Origin: JBBATK01 sp044228285
Lineage (GTDB): Bacteria > Bacteroidota > Ignavibacteria > Kapaibacteriales > NICIL-2
Length of the DNA stretch: 64,000 bases
NCBI GenBank assembly: GCA_044228285.1
Contig: JBGAVD010000003.1
Location: 620,001-684,000 of the forward strand
Direction: 5' to 3'
Shown: positions 54,401 to 62,329 of the stretch, piece by piece
Layout of the letters: each line of letters starts with the position of its first letter
Position numbering within the stretch: the stretch's first letter is position 1
Notes under the pieces: model-generated
Told to the model about the DNA's origin: nothing
Database searches by the model: none
The model's input: only the letters and a program-made list of their open reading frames with translations
Made by a program: the position numbers and the translations under genes

Positions 54401-54519
54401 TGTTGAAGTGTTGCCTTGTAGAATTGAGCAATACTATCAGTGCCCAGTGCTACGAGCAGCAGAACAAACATCGCTGAACGCCATGTCATCAATCTGCCAA
54501 ATGTCCCTAAAAATGTCAT
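48427..54519 (-). CDS. giant T9SS-exported multidomain protein (cohesin-like, LamG, dockerin-like)
   Basis: A 2030-residue secreted protein. In order: signal peptide (MFVLLLVALGTDSIAQ); a cohesin-like beta-sandwich (about 35-210); a sandwich domain; LamG/concanavalin domain 1 (about 360-590) with LTVGAWINL and WYHVAATVSNNRVRLYVNG; a linker; LamG domain 2 (about 770-1000) with SMVEAWIRPYRFP and WTHVAAWINLG; a region of several sandwich domains; a dockerin-like pair near 1375 (GDCEKDGQINAADRVRVRLD and SDITGDQIVSAIDRD); a second cohesin-like domain (about 1465-1640); three repeats of Kre9-like type (ITRPSANDAIYAGG and similar); and the T9SS sorting tail (NLTPNPAQTQSVAHIML, LASGTYYVQM). ATG 54519 has GGAGGA at 3-4 nt upstream. 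Likely a surface adhesin or polymer-binding protein. The domain names are from motif resemblance only. Confidence 0.85.
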   Translation of the reverse strand: MTFLGTFGRLMTWRSAMFVLLLVALGTDSIAQFYKATLQQRRRGDQLEVEVWIKSLSASAPKLGESSLVLQYNSQQLVPAATQAPATTDTVAFDVDVANPIQTITSPYDGNNGYQSLATQSYGVGYFSLEVRKVFGSIAGLIPDSNGRGTFIGKLRFDITSTGLTDTSLSQIAWSSSSGLGTVVMFDFSDNNIKTSVDFSNPSAFTIVGITVLNPNGPSEVVDRDKTYQSVPTGYPIYFERSALTSAGGYGVSGVAYAFDYSLNGGASFAEFGRAAEDSITYLNEIDTLAITNTSGTLPATNGREIVRTIWTRNSIFAGRSEAARIRITQLASSGSISVRSRTARLDVSDTDFVLGRLFFAQLNGTSQYFRTAASYSNSTQLTVGAWINLNEYKAAGSEVGLICTSGGPIATEEGAWMLYLKDGRYPAFRAREILGRGTGGYIANIVSPEPLPSIGDAAPLSTAHGDNWYHVAATVSNNRVRLYVNGEMVEEVTNDIATNIRMQTTNLPVWVGINPNGTIDATRYLHGGIKGVQVWRTELTQNQIRTRVAGIVTPSTVGTTPSDPTFINRGLELYCTMEGARTDDASNTTYQQGDQALQFYLNNVVTNPLTRFRPDRAHLRLTAPTGCDGVLNLSGENFDIRWVGYGVGDITASGTDLDIDFSIDGGTSWTYARTSGGITAAYDLGPGASAAVDIEAGTAVWTPYNNQGTATNGGAVQNLRDVSSTYAKSCVLRLKGHAASQQEITFASNSFSVAPAFAMEKQRATKLMVPNGTAMNMVGQVSMVEAWIRPYRFPTADEVSFPIVSKFDTASKKPHFALSLLPTGQLELRVTDRTGTTRTAVSDANSGAVITRPVSVALDSAWTHVAAWINLGNGVGASEVRFYIDGNAQRADSISSQLGSALTVDALNTYPTFIGYEPTGGDAAARSFLGAIRDLRFWNGAPATATTTGSEPTALTSHIQGALCVRGSTLTGTSALNLQVAFDLNGGALNASGYQSSLVSEVGNVHAVILGTPICYAATPPYLKVVEPTFNQRIRNSTTDVHVRWVGFDFNGAAGGFTGGVNGGASPSAEYSIRGGGGIVVQPYQYVGSLYWNAGQTNSLTLPGSLNFTGSTIGNTRYGCQLDMSLLDPDLNNDGTFTDQGTISATLTNARLRVWNTYTINGSATTINAEGPLFTITPPSNLTLRVLLEALHEGLDGSGSVWHNIGTSYDGGGLRIKLYNDNSGSPGALVNTAESEFQYEPNAFTASAITNKGTNTGDGPKFATVPFVFTDLPDGSYWVVVEQINHLPIMSRSPITFQYSGDDVSTTTIESGWDFSTWNGTDDHASYSAYGSRKSTTTSQLYSSTGLVFNEGRDGITGVGANYLANMVAGDCEKDGQINAADRVRVRLDAGTAMIRSDITGDQIVSAIDRDIVDRNFGKISSISGVSFPGITSGSSDGQEQLVGPKSSNNNPYAVVSALDPELSQTLNLAATSSTERSSALPVKKLNTVQGSKYSYNVTVKPERSQNFVDLPVYIQNNGEAFNLGNATFAFQYNPKKVKYLGIVGTDKVPYTNNVTKGYNTMYSAPKDNADRALADVRTIEIDYDAFSRKGGLAVPNTPTYVGTLRFQLINAASSVGFNWYKGTTVLGAQSEGLTQYGNFNKIEGLVMYTASISTPTLSQKIATGRSTSVNWTTNGDADVYVEYSTDNGNSWSRSNATAMSVKLLKYSFVTPLQPAADCFVRLVDAETGNELTRSKKFRLVNISSNITRPSANDAIYAGGANDYIRWQSEGLQNVHFEFSANGVDSWTSVTATRNATDGSSTWKIPSVNTKSAVIRLIDEESGEEISRSAPFKVLAGSLTLLNPTSNDNFKNGQSANLRWRTVNNVKSFDLQLSLDGGTTWTTSSTNISAPKTAFTWPVPAVNSKSAMLRAIYPGEADLEYSRSAVFSIQAATSVDENTDDSQALWFNLTPNPAQTQSVAHIMLPSDATISMSIHNILGERVAVICHEKRFHAGLNDVDCSVADLASGTYYVQMTCNGRTQTNKLIIVR

Positions 54520-54887
54520 AATTCCTCCAGTAATCATGATACCACGTCCTGTGGTCAGGTATGTGAAATAAAGTTCGAGTCTTGCACACCCTCTATCTGC
54601 TCTTGCAAACGCGAGAGAGTACATCAGCTAGTTTTATCGGCAAGAATCAAGCCGATCTTTAAGCCGAGTTGAAAGCTGAGTGTAGAGAACTATACAGTCG
54701 CGGGATCGCTCAGTCGTTGTCCTACAAAAAGTATTTGTCGTGTCAGAGTAGCTCCTACTTGCTGGGCACTTCGCTCAGTTCGACTCTATAGTTTATTCAT
54801 GGACTCTCGCATGCTGTTGTAATCGGATAGTCTGCTCTTATAAACAGGACGACCCCATTTACTGTATTTTCGTGCACAGCATACATC
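54520..54887. other. divergent promoter region of the giant gene and the Nramp-UspA gene
   Basis: 368 nt between two divergent genes. No frame or riboswitch is recognised; in particular I do not see the conserved core of a manganese (yybP-ykoY) riboswitch before the Nramp gene. Confidence 0.45.
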
Positions 54888-56810
54888 ATGGTACAGCGCG
54901 TACAGCACTTGACCTCTATGGAAAAGACCGCACATTCAGCAGTATCTCTGCCGGAAGTTCACCGTTCGGTGGACGTAGAGCAGCAGGGAAAGAAATGGAA
55001 ACGACTTCTCGCCTTCTTTGGTCCAGCCTACCTTATTAGTGTTGGCTATATGGATCCAGGCAATTGGGCAACAGACATTGAGGGTGGTTCACGCTTTGGC
55101 TACGCTTTGATATGGGTGCTCCTCATGTCGAACTTGATGGCCGTCCTTCTTCAAACGCTGTCCGCGCGTTTGGGTATTGCCAGCGGACGTGATCTCGCAC
55201 AATCATGTCGTGACAATTACTCTCGTCCAGTGAGCTACGCCCTCTGGTTCGTCTGCGAAATAGCCATTGCCGCCTGTGACTTAGCGGAAGTGTTGGGAAC
55301 GGCTATTGGTCTCAACCTGCTCTTTCATATCCCAATGTTGGCCGGGATTATGATTACGGCGGTCGACAGCATTTTTCTGCTTGCGATCCAGAACATGGGC
55401 GTACGGAAGTTTGAGGCTTTTATTCTGTCGCTGGTTTTTACGGTAGGCTTGTGCTTTGTGTACGAGCTCGTTCTCGCCGACCCATCATGGCCGAGTGTTA
55501 TGTCTGGCTTCGCCCCCTCGCTGCCTCCTGATGCACTCTACGTTGCCATTGGGATTATTGGCGCAACGGTTATGCCGCACAATCTCTACTTACACTCAGC
55601 CTTGGTTCAAACACGTTCGTTTGCCCACACCGACGAGGGCAAACGTCGAGCAGCACGATACAATCTCTTTGATACGACCATAGCACTGAACGCCGCGTTT
55701 TTTGTCAACGCAGCCATTCTGATCCTTGCGGCTACGGTCTTTTGGAAGAACAAGCTGGTTGTTACTCAACTTCAACAAGCACACGAACTGCTCAGTCCGA
55801 TGTTAGGCACCTCGTTCGCTGCAGCTGCGTTTGCTCTGGCATTGCTCGCTGCCGGACAATCCTCCACGCTCACTGGCACGCTTGCCGGCCAGATCGTGAT
55901 GGAGGGTTTTCTCAACTTCAAGATGCGACCCTTCCTTCGTCGCTTAGTTACCCGACTCCTCGCCATCATCCCTGCTGTCGTGGTTCTCACGAGCACAGGA
56001 GAAAGTGGAACCTATGGACTCCTCATTCTCTCGCAAGTCATACTCAGTCTGCAGCTTCCCTTTGCGGTTATTCCCCTCATTCACTTTACCAGCAATGCCC
56101 GCATCATGGGCGTGTTGCGTAGTCCTTTGTGGACTCGCGTGCTGGCATGGATTACCGCGGCAATCATCGTTTCTTTGAACCTTCGTCTGGCCTACCAGAC
56201 CATTCTTGAGTGGATTAGCAACTCAGCACAGCCTACTCTCGTAGCCTCCATCATCATCCCCATCGCAATACTGCTCGTTGTTCTTCTACTGGTTGTGACC
56301 TTGCAACCATGGCTGCGCTTTAAAACATCGCGCAATGTTGCCTCTTGGCAGACGGTACTGGAGGGAATCGGAGAGGTTGGCGAAGACCACAATAGTCCGA
56401 AGTTTAACCGCATTGCTGTTGCGCTGGCGCATGATGATGGTGACGTTCGTGTGCTGCGGCATGCTGTTTCTATGTGCAAAGCGCATAGCGCTGAACTCAT
56501 CTTGATTCACGTGGTTGAAGGTGCAGTACAATCGGTGTTTGGCAATCAGACCTTTGATGCCGAGACGCGCAGCGACGAGGAGTACACAAAGAAACTTGAA
56601 AAAGCTCTGCAAGATCAAGGCTTGCAATGTCAGGCATTGTTAGGCTATGGCAGCGCTCCACGCGAAATCATACGTCTGGTTGGACTCAGCAAAGCGGATG
56701 CTTTGGTCATGGGTGGTCATGGACACCGCGGCATTAAAGACCTCATCTTCGGAGCAACGGTTTCACCAGTGCGCCATGCACTTTCAATCCCGGTATTGAT
56801 TATTCGCTAG
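54888..56810 (+). CDS. Nramp-family metal transporter fused to a UspA domain
   Basis: A 640-residue inner-membrane protein. Residues 40-465 form an Nramp (MntH-like) core with about 11 helices; the metal-site motifs are DPGN (56-59) and MPHN (229-232), which in Nramp coordinate manganese or iron. After residue 500 comes a cytoplasmic universal-stress-protein domain: NRIAVALAHDDGDVRVLRHA and GGHGHRGIKDLIFGATVSPV, the latter matching the UspA nucleotide loop G-2x-G-9x-G with Ala where Ser/Thr usually follows. The fused domain may sense nucleotides and regulate transport (inference). ATG 54888; ATG 54918 is an alternative. Confidence 0.9.
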   Translation: MVQRVQHLTSMEKTAHSAVSLPEVHRSVDVEQQGKKWKRLLAFFGPAYLISVGYMDPGNWATDIEGGSRFGYALIWVLLMSNLMAVLLQTLSARLGIASGRDLAQSCRDNYSRPVSYALWFVCEIAIAACDLAEVLGTAIGLNLLFHIPMLAGIMITAVDSIFLLAIQNMGVRKFEAFILSLVFTVGLCFVYELVLADPSWPSVMSGFAPSLPPDALYVAIGIIGATVMPHNLYLHSALVQTRSFAHTDEGKRRAARYNLFDTTIALNAAFFVNAAILILAATVFWKNKLVVTQLQQAHELLSPMLGTSFAAAAFALALLAAGQSSTLTGTLAGQIVMEGFLNFKMRPFLRRLVTRLLAIIPAVVVLTSTGESGTYGLLILSQVILSLQLPFAVIPLIHFTSNARIMGVLRSPLWTRVLAWITAAIIVSLNLRLAYQTILEWISNSAQPTLVASIIIPIAILLVVLLLVVTLQPWLRFKTSRNVASWQTVLEGIGEVGEDHNSPKFNRIAVALAHDDGDVRVLRHAVSMCKAHSAELILIHVVEGAVQSVFGNQTFDAETRSDEEYTKKLEKALQDQGLQCQALLGYGSAPREIIRLVGLSKADALVMGGHGHRGIKDLIFGATVSPVRHALSIPVLIIR

Positions 56811-56871
56811 AGTACTGTGCAGACGCTCTACTCATTCAGCAGAGCTCGCTTCACTAGACTATACAACTCAC

Positions 56872-56915
56872 AGAAAGAGGCGCTCGTATCATTCGAGCGC
56901 CTCTTTGCTTTTGTG
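56872..56915. terminator. bidirectional terminator
   Basis: Stem AAAGAGGCGCTCG / CGAGCGCCTCTTT around a 7-nt loop, followed by GCTTTTG on the plus strand and preceded by an A-rich run. It separates the converging Nramp-UspA and TonB-receptor genes. Confidence 0.85.
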
Positions 56916-56952
56916 CGGGTTTGCGATCAGATCAATGCGATTGAAGTGTAAC

Positions 56953-59430
56953 TCAGGGTTCAATCTCCAAACCAAAGTACCAATTGCGCTCGGCGGCAGG
57001 GAAGAACTCCTTGCCATTAGCTGAAGCTGCATACAATTGGTTGGTCAGATTGTTTACTTGAGTGCGTACACGTAGGAGACCAAGTCCAAACACATTTTTG
57101 AACTCGTACGATAGAGATGCATTGAGAACCGTGTTTGCGTCGACAACATTGTCAGCATAGCCAATCTCGCTCGCAGCCAAGCTGCGATACTCCGCTAGTT
57201 TATCACCGAAGTTATCAGAGTACATGCGACCCGTGTACTTCGCGCTGAGGCGCAGAAGGAGTTGCTCTAAGCGAAGCTGCGCATAGACATTGACAAGGAG
57301 ATTCGGAAAAGCAGCGATGGGATTGTCGCTCAAGTCAATGCTCGTGTTCGCAAGTCTGTAGCTGTAATCAAGAATAACATTGCGCGAGATCGTTGAGTTT
57401 GCGCCGACTTTGACATTGTTCTCGGCTTCAGAGTACAGCATGTAATCTGCTTGTAGTTCGAGTCCGATGTGCTGCGTATGCGGCGCATTCCCAGTGATAG
57501 GATTACCGAACATATCACGTCGTCCGTTACGCACCAGCTCATCACGAAAGTCCATGACATAAACAGTAGCTGCACACTGCAGATCAGTGCTTCGATACTT
57601 CCAACCAAGCTCTAGATCGAGCATCGACTCTGGCTTTATCAGTGGTTTTGAGAAATCATAGCGTTGTTGACCATTCAGTGTATCACTTTCGAACAAGGGT
57701 CCAGAGCCGCCGTAGAATGTTGCTTCTGCAGCATACAGATTCGCCATCCGCGGCTCACGTTTGGTTTGTGCCAAGCTCAGATAGAAATCATGTGATTGAT
57801 CAGCATGCCAGAGCATTCCTATACGTGGATTCAGAAAGAGATAACTCACCTCAAAGATGCGTGCACCGTTGTTGATCAATGCACCGCTCGTGGTATTGTA
57901 GCTCGTAAACACTGCGCCAGCTCTCTCGTTAAGCAGAGCATAGCTCGACGAAGTGAGCTGTGCTTCAAGGTTGAGTTGTAGACTTTGACTGAGGTAGAGT
58001 TGCTCGCGGGCAAAGACCGATAGAATTCTGCGCTCTCCCTCGTAGGAGTAGATGCGAAAGTCTGGGTTAAAACCAGCCGGCAGATTCTCAGCATACGAGA
58101 TGTTTCCCCAATGCTCGGATGTGTGTTGACGCAACTCCAGTCCAACATAAAGATCCGCGCCGCTGTGTCGCCAACGCAATTGTGGAATCCAACCAACCTG
58201 CTCGTTCTCTACATACGCACGAACAATGCTGTTTGTTGGGTTTGCAATGGAATCCGATCCACCATAGGCCGCAGTCAGACGAAGCGTGGATGCACCCGCC
58301 CAGTAGGTATCGAAATCAAAGTAGCCCTTGCCGGTATAGTAGAATAGAGCCGAGGAAAGCGAAAGAACAGGGCTAAGGTCAGCATTCACCAATATCTCAG
58401 CATGAGGCTGTGAGAAGCCTTCAACTTCTTTGCTACGACGTGGTGTTCTGTATGATAATTGAGTTCCAGTTGAATCATATGCCCAGTCGTTGTCATTCGA
58501 ACGACGCAATTCCGGATTTGTTATGAATGCCTTCGGCATTCCTGTGTAGGCAAGTCCATCGCTAATCGGTCCTCCGAATACATTCACTTGAACAGAGTAG
58601 TTGTCCTCAAAGCGTCCAGCGCTGAGAAAGAAACTCTGCAATTTCGACCATGAGTAATCACGATAGCCTCGTGATTGGATTTCAGACACGCGCGCATAAA
58701 AGGCATAGTTGCGCTCATCAAGACCGGAGCAATACTCGAAGCCTTTCTTGGATGAAGCAAGTGTAGACACATCATCGGGCGCAGCATTGCGGCCTGCGGC
58801 TTCGTGCTCCTGCAAGCCCATACCTAGACTGACTCGGGCGAAGCGATGCTGTGCAATGTTGATAGTGCTCATGTTGATACTACCGCCAATAGCGGCTGCA
58901 CCATAACTAATAAGACCAGCCCCGCGTTGAACCTGAATGTTGTCTAAGGAAGATGTCAGATCAGGAAAGTCTATCCAATACACATTATGATCCTCCGGAT
59001 CATTCTGTGGAATGCCATTGATAAGCACAGCGATACGACGTTGGTCAAAGCCACGCATACTCAAGTACGAGTAACCGATGCCATTGGCGTTGTCGGAATA
59101 GAACATGGTAGATGGCATGTCGTTCAACAAACTCGGCACATCAAACACCGACTGCTTCTCCAGTAGGTCCTTTCTCTGCAGCTCGTTGAAGGTGACCGGA
59201 GTCGTAATGGCATTGGCACGCGTTGCGCTCACCGTCACTTCGGCAGTGCGAGAACTGAGCGTATCAGACTTCGACTTGGACTTCTTCGATGTTGCGGAAG
59301 GCTGCGAGGCAGTCGTGCTTTGTGCGACTGCGTTGATACTACTAAAAGCAACGACAAGGGCTACACAACACCAGCGTACAAACGCTCGTGCTGGGGAATG
59401 CTGCACGTGCATTGCATGAAAACGGAGCAT
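56953..59430 (-). CDS. TonB-dependent receptor under TPP riboswitch (probable thiamine uptake)
   Basis: Outer-membrane active transporter, about 825 residues. After a signal-like N terminus (WCCVALVVAFSSINAVAQ) comes a plug domain with DVPSLLNDMPSTMFYSDNAN and GFDQRRIAVLINGIPQNDPE, then a 22-strand barrel ending in RNWYFGLEIEP (terminal strand). The TPP riboswitch directly upstream indicates thiamine or a precursor as substrate. Starts considered: ATG 59430, ATG 59412 (best signal peptide), ATG 59544. A frame reaching 59661 lies inside the riboswitch and was rejected. No TonB box is clear in the N-terminal region. Confidence 0.9.
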   Translation of the reverse strand: MLRFHAMHVQHSPARAFVRWCCVALVVAFSSINAVAQSTTASQPSATSKKSKSKSDTLSSRTAEVTVSATRANAITTPVTFNELQRKDLLEKQSVFDVPSLLNDMPSTMFYSDNANGIGYSYLSMRGFDQRRIAVLINGIPQNDPEDHNVYWIDFPDLTSSLDNIQVQRGAGLISYGAAAIGGSINMSTINIAQHRFARVSLGMGLQEHEAAGRNAAPDDVSTLASSKKGFEYCSGLDERNYAFYARVSEIQSRGYRDYSWSKLQSFFLSAGRFEDNYSVQVNVFGGPISDGLAYTGMPKAFITNPELRRSNDNDWAYDSTGTQLSYRTPRRSKEVEGFSQPHAEILVNADLSPVLSLSSALFYYTGKGYFDFDTYWAGASTLRLTAAYGGSDSIANPTNSIVRAYVENEQVGWIPQLRWRHSGADLYVGLELRQHTSEHWGNISYAENLPAGFNPDFRIYSYEGERRILSVFAREQLYLSQSLQLNLEAQLTSSSYALLNERAGAVFTSYNTTSGALINNGARIFEVSYLFLNPRIGMLWHADQSHDFYLSLAQTKREPRMANLYAAEATFYGGSGPLFESDTLNGQQRYDFSKPLIKPESMLDLELGWKYRSTDLQCAATVYVMDFRDELVRNGRRDMFGNPITGNAPHTQHIGLELQADYMLYSEAENNVKVGANSTISRNVILDYSYRLANTSIDLSDNPIAAFPNLLVNVYAQLRLEQLLLRLSAKYTGRMYSDNFGDKLAEYRSLAASEIGYADNVVDANTVLNASLSYEFKNVFGLGLLRVRTQVNNLTNQLYAASANGKEFFPAAERNWYFGLEIEP

Positions 59431-59863
59431 CAAGCCAAGGGCAAACGCTTCTGCTCTGCTGCTTCTTGACGGACCCGATGAGTCTGGTACAACTGTGTGT
59501 TTCCGCTCAATAGCGGCTCGACATTGGGAAAGGGTTGAGTACATAAGGCATCTTGATAAGTGAAACAAGAAGCCCCGTGGGTGAGGATGTGGGTGGATCG
59601 CGAAGTTCGCGGGCCGTTTTCCTTCGCCGGCATTACCCGGATCAGGTTCCAAGAGTATCATCTCAGCCTTTGCACAGCCTGTGGCTATGCATAAGCACCT
59701 CTAACGGAGCGCTACAAAGATAGGGAGAGTTTGGCTAGTTCAGCCAGGGCTGTTCTGAACTCTTCTAAAGAAGAACTCAGATCTGATGTGAAATGTCCGA
59801 GGCAGATGAGTTACATATAGCCGTGACACTCCGATAGCTCAGTTGACGCTGTGTGCGGAAGAC
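59431..59863. other. leader region of the TonB-receptor gene
   Basis: Region between the receptor and the M61 gene. It contains the TPP riboswitch (59620-59708). Between the aptamer and the start lies about 190 nt with a GCGAACTTCGC hairpin (59597-59607) that might act as an expression platform. The part 59709-59863 shows nothing else. Confidence 0.6.
59620..59708 (-). promoter_or_regulatory. TPP (thiamine pyrophosphate) riboswitch
   Basis: Minus-strand reading contains the diagnostic THI-box pieces in order: AGAGGTGC, a P3 extension (GCATAGCCACAGGCTGTGC), CTGAGAT, ACCTGATCCGGGTAATGCCGG (split across P4/P5), then CGAAGG. The core CTGAGA is at 59661-59666 and ACCTGATCC near 59638-59648. It should reduce expression of the TonB receptor when TPP is plentiful. 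Confidence 0.95.
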
Positions 59864-61786
59864 CTAGCTCTGCTTGAGTATGGCTTTCTTCATAGCAATC
59901 TGTTGTGCTGTGGGAGCAGCCATCGGCTCGAGTACATGATGCTTCATCAGCATTTTCTGTACTGGTTTCGCACGCAATTGCAATTCTTCGCCAGAGCGAC
60001 GAACTGTCATCGTGACTTCGTTGTCGCTGCGTGGAGACCATACGAACATTCCTAACATCTCCATTTTGTTGTCGGGAGTGACATGAATGTCGTTGATCTT
60101 GATCAGTGTATCACCGTCAATGACTTTGAAGTCGTTCTCGCTATGCGTACTCATCACGACAACATCCGTGAGACCGCGTTTGAAAAACATGCGGGAAGCA
60201 GGGAAGGTGTACGAGAGAATTTCTGCTGAGTCGGCATAGGTGTAGCCAACCTTTTCGAAGAACTGTGTGTAAGGAACTGGCTTCTTGCCAATGATGTAGT
60301 CGTTAATGAAGGGTCGGATATCGTCTCCAACCAGACGTGTGATCTCATCAAAAAGTTCGTCGTCCTTGAAGGGTTTATCCGGACCATAGTTCTCACTCAG
60401 TTTACGGATCATGCCCAACAGGTCGAGTTTCGTACCACTGACTTCGCGAATACGCTGATCAAGACAAAAGGCGAGTACAGCACCTTTCTCATAAATGATC
60501 GGATAGAGTTCTTGGTTTTCTGGGCTAAGAACGTTGCGACTGAACTCGGTAAGAGAGAAGGGTGTGTTCTTCGACATCATCTGCGAGCCCATGATCTTGT
60601 GTCGGAGCTCTGTAAAGAACTCTTTCTCCGACATCAAGGTATCCTGCGCACGGTTGAGTACAGAGAAGTACTCGGTACAACCTTCGTAGAGCCACAAATG
60701 CTGCGACATCTTTGGTTGCTTGTAGTCGAAGTAATGGACTTCTTCGCTGTGTAGATTGAGCGGCACCAGAATATGGAGAAACTCGTGTCCAGCAGTGTTC
60801 CGAACCGACTCCGACACACCCTTTCGACTTCCCTCTAACAGAAAGTAAAAGCTCGACATCGAGTGTTCCAAAGCACCATAATTCATCGCGTGTGATCCTG
60901 GCATCTTCTTTACATCTGCGAAGTAAAAGATGAAGGTGTAGCGTGTAACTGGCATCACTCCGAAGAACCGACCTAAAGCTGCAGATAAAGGTCTAAGGTC
61001 ATCAGCCACCATCTCGGCACTGACCTTCTTGGTCTGCGAGTACACCGCAATCATGACGTTCATGTTGTTCTGCATGAAGGAAACGGTATCGGGTATGCAG
61101 TACATGACTGGATTGTCTACCAAGAAAGAGTACGACTTTGCAGTCAATACATCAGTCGTGTCATTCAACTCCAAGTGATCAAGTGAAGTAGCTCCATAAA
61201 AACCCTTGGGCTTCAGAACTTGTAACTCGTACGGCAACATTTGGTAGCCTTCAAAGAAGCCAAAGACTGCGTGCGTATTGATGGAGTAGTTTGTGTCTTT
61301 CTGAATATTCGTTCCCGTTGGCTGAAACACCTCAACAGCCTCTGGATCATCCCACGTGTCTTTTGCCCAATACTCCAATCGCGCCACTTTTCCTTCAATG
61401 ACTACATCACCTGAGTCGCGAGTGACTTTGAGTTCAGTACCCTGGCTGTTATAGGCTTTGGCTTGCACAATGAAGCGTCCGTAGTCATCGCGTGAATAGG
61501 TTCCTGGTACTGACCGAGGCATGACATAGCGAGAGCTGTTCTCGCTCATGGCGGGTGCATACACGGTCACTTTCACCATGTCGTTGACACAGTTCTTCAG
61601 ATCTAACAAGATCTTCACTGAATTCTGTTGCGCTTGTACCTGTGCTGACAATGCAATGCTGCAGACCAACACAATCAGTGCATGGACAACTCTATGCATT
61701 CGTGAAGGACGTGGAGCATGAGACGCTGGTTGAGTAGAAAAACGCAATGCAGATTGAATTCGATGAATGAGAGAACGAAAGAACAT
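59864..61786 (-). CDS. M61-family glycyl aminopeptidase-like metalloprotease
   Basis: A 640-residue exported protease. Signal peptide (VVHALIVLVCSIALSAQVQAQ); N-terminal beta-sandwich (about 60-280); catalytic domain with zinc motif HEFLH (about 331-335) and downstream WLYEGCTEYF whose Glu is the third ligand; C-terminal PDZ-like domain (about 530-625) with FFKRGLTDVVVMSTHSENDF. Such enzymes remove N-terminal glycine or alanine. Start ATG 61786; ATG 61699 begins the signal peptide directly and is an alternative. Confidence 0.88.
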   Translation of the reverse strand: MFFRSLIHRIQSALRFSTQPASHAPRPSRMHRVVHALIVLVCSIALSAQVQAQQNSVKILLDLKNCVNDMVKVTVYAPAMSENSSRYVMPRSVPGTYSRDDYGRFIVQAKAYNSQGTELKVTRDSGDVVIEGKVARLEYWAKDTWDDPEAVEVFQPTGTNIQKDTNYSINTHAVFGFFEGYQMLPYELQVLKPKGFYGATSLDHLELNDTTDVLTAKSYSFLVDNPVMYCIPDTVSFMQNNMNVMIAVYSQTKKVSAEMVADDLRPLSAALGRFFGVMPVTRYTFIFYFADVKKMPGSHAMNYGALEHSMSSFYFLLEGSRKGVSESVRNTAGHEFLHILVPLNLHSEEVHYFDYKQPKMSQHLWLYEGCTEYFSVLNRAQDTLMSEKEFFTELRHKIMGSQMMSKNTPFSLTEFSRNVLSPENQELYPIIYEKGAVLAFCLDQRIREVSGTKLDLLGMIRKLSENYGPDKPFKDDELFDEITRLVGDDIRPFINDYIIGKKPVPYTQFFEKVGYTYADSAEILSYTFPASRMFFKRGLTDVVVMSTHSENDFKVIDGDTLIKINDIHVTPDNKMEMLGMFVWSPRSDNEVTMTVRRSGEELQLRAKPVQKMLMKHHVLEPMAAPTAQQIAMKKAILKQS

Positions 61787-62329
61787 AGGGACTTTAGTAA
61801 GGGTTCACAGTTAGGAACTTCAGTTTTACGATTGAGATGTATCACACTATTGAGCGAGCAAGAGCTAGAGCTCTGGCTCGCTTTGCACCTGTCATGATAC
61901 ACCGCAGACAATGGATCAGCTTGACATGTAATGTCTTCGGAAGCACTTCACTTCCGTGTAGACACAAGGCAGAAACCATGCACAGGGCTGTACGACGTCA
62001 ATCTCAAGAGAGCGAATATACCGGAGATCAAGAGAATAGGCCTGATCTGGCGGTTTCTGGCACAAAAACCAATGCTAGAGATGGCTTTTCACGTCTTTTT
62101 CTTAGGCTTTGGCTTGGCTGCAAGTTGCGCTCTAAAAGCTGAACAGGATGTTAAACAATGTCAAAGCAACAAGGCTGTACGTCAGATTCTCCTTCTGGTC
62201 AGCTTCAGGAGTGTAGCGGTTGTGCTAGGGTAGGGAGGGATAGTATCGAGTCACATGCGACCTGATGAATCTGAGAGTGACGACTCATCGTTACGGACAG
62301 TTGGAGTCACAGATGTGTCAGGGATGCGC
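61787..62329. other. 543-nt gap with no established gene
   Basis: Two overlapping open frames (about 100 codons each, plus strand; 61837-62142 and 61931-62233) look partly protein-like but match nothing I recognise. A hairpin (GAGCGAGC... / ...GCTCGC, about 61853-61882) lies near the M61 start. Possibly a decayed gene; coding status unresolved. Confidence 0.35.

Noticed and set aside
54520..54887. Manganese-type riboswitch before the Nramp-UspA gene
   Set aside because: Looked for the conserved yybP-ykoY core and stems; not found.
59431..59661. Upstream extension of the TonB-receptor frame to 59661
   Set aside because: The first codon lies inside the TPP aptamer (CTGAGA core), and the extra residues do not look like a signal peptide.
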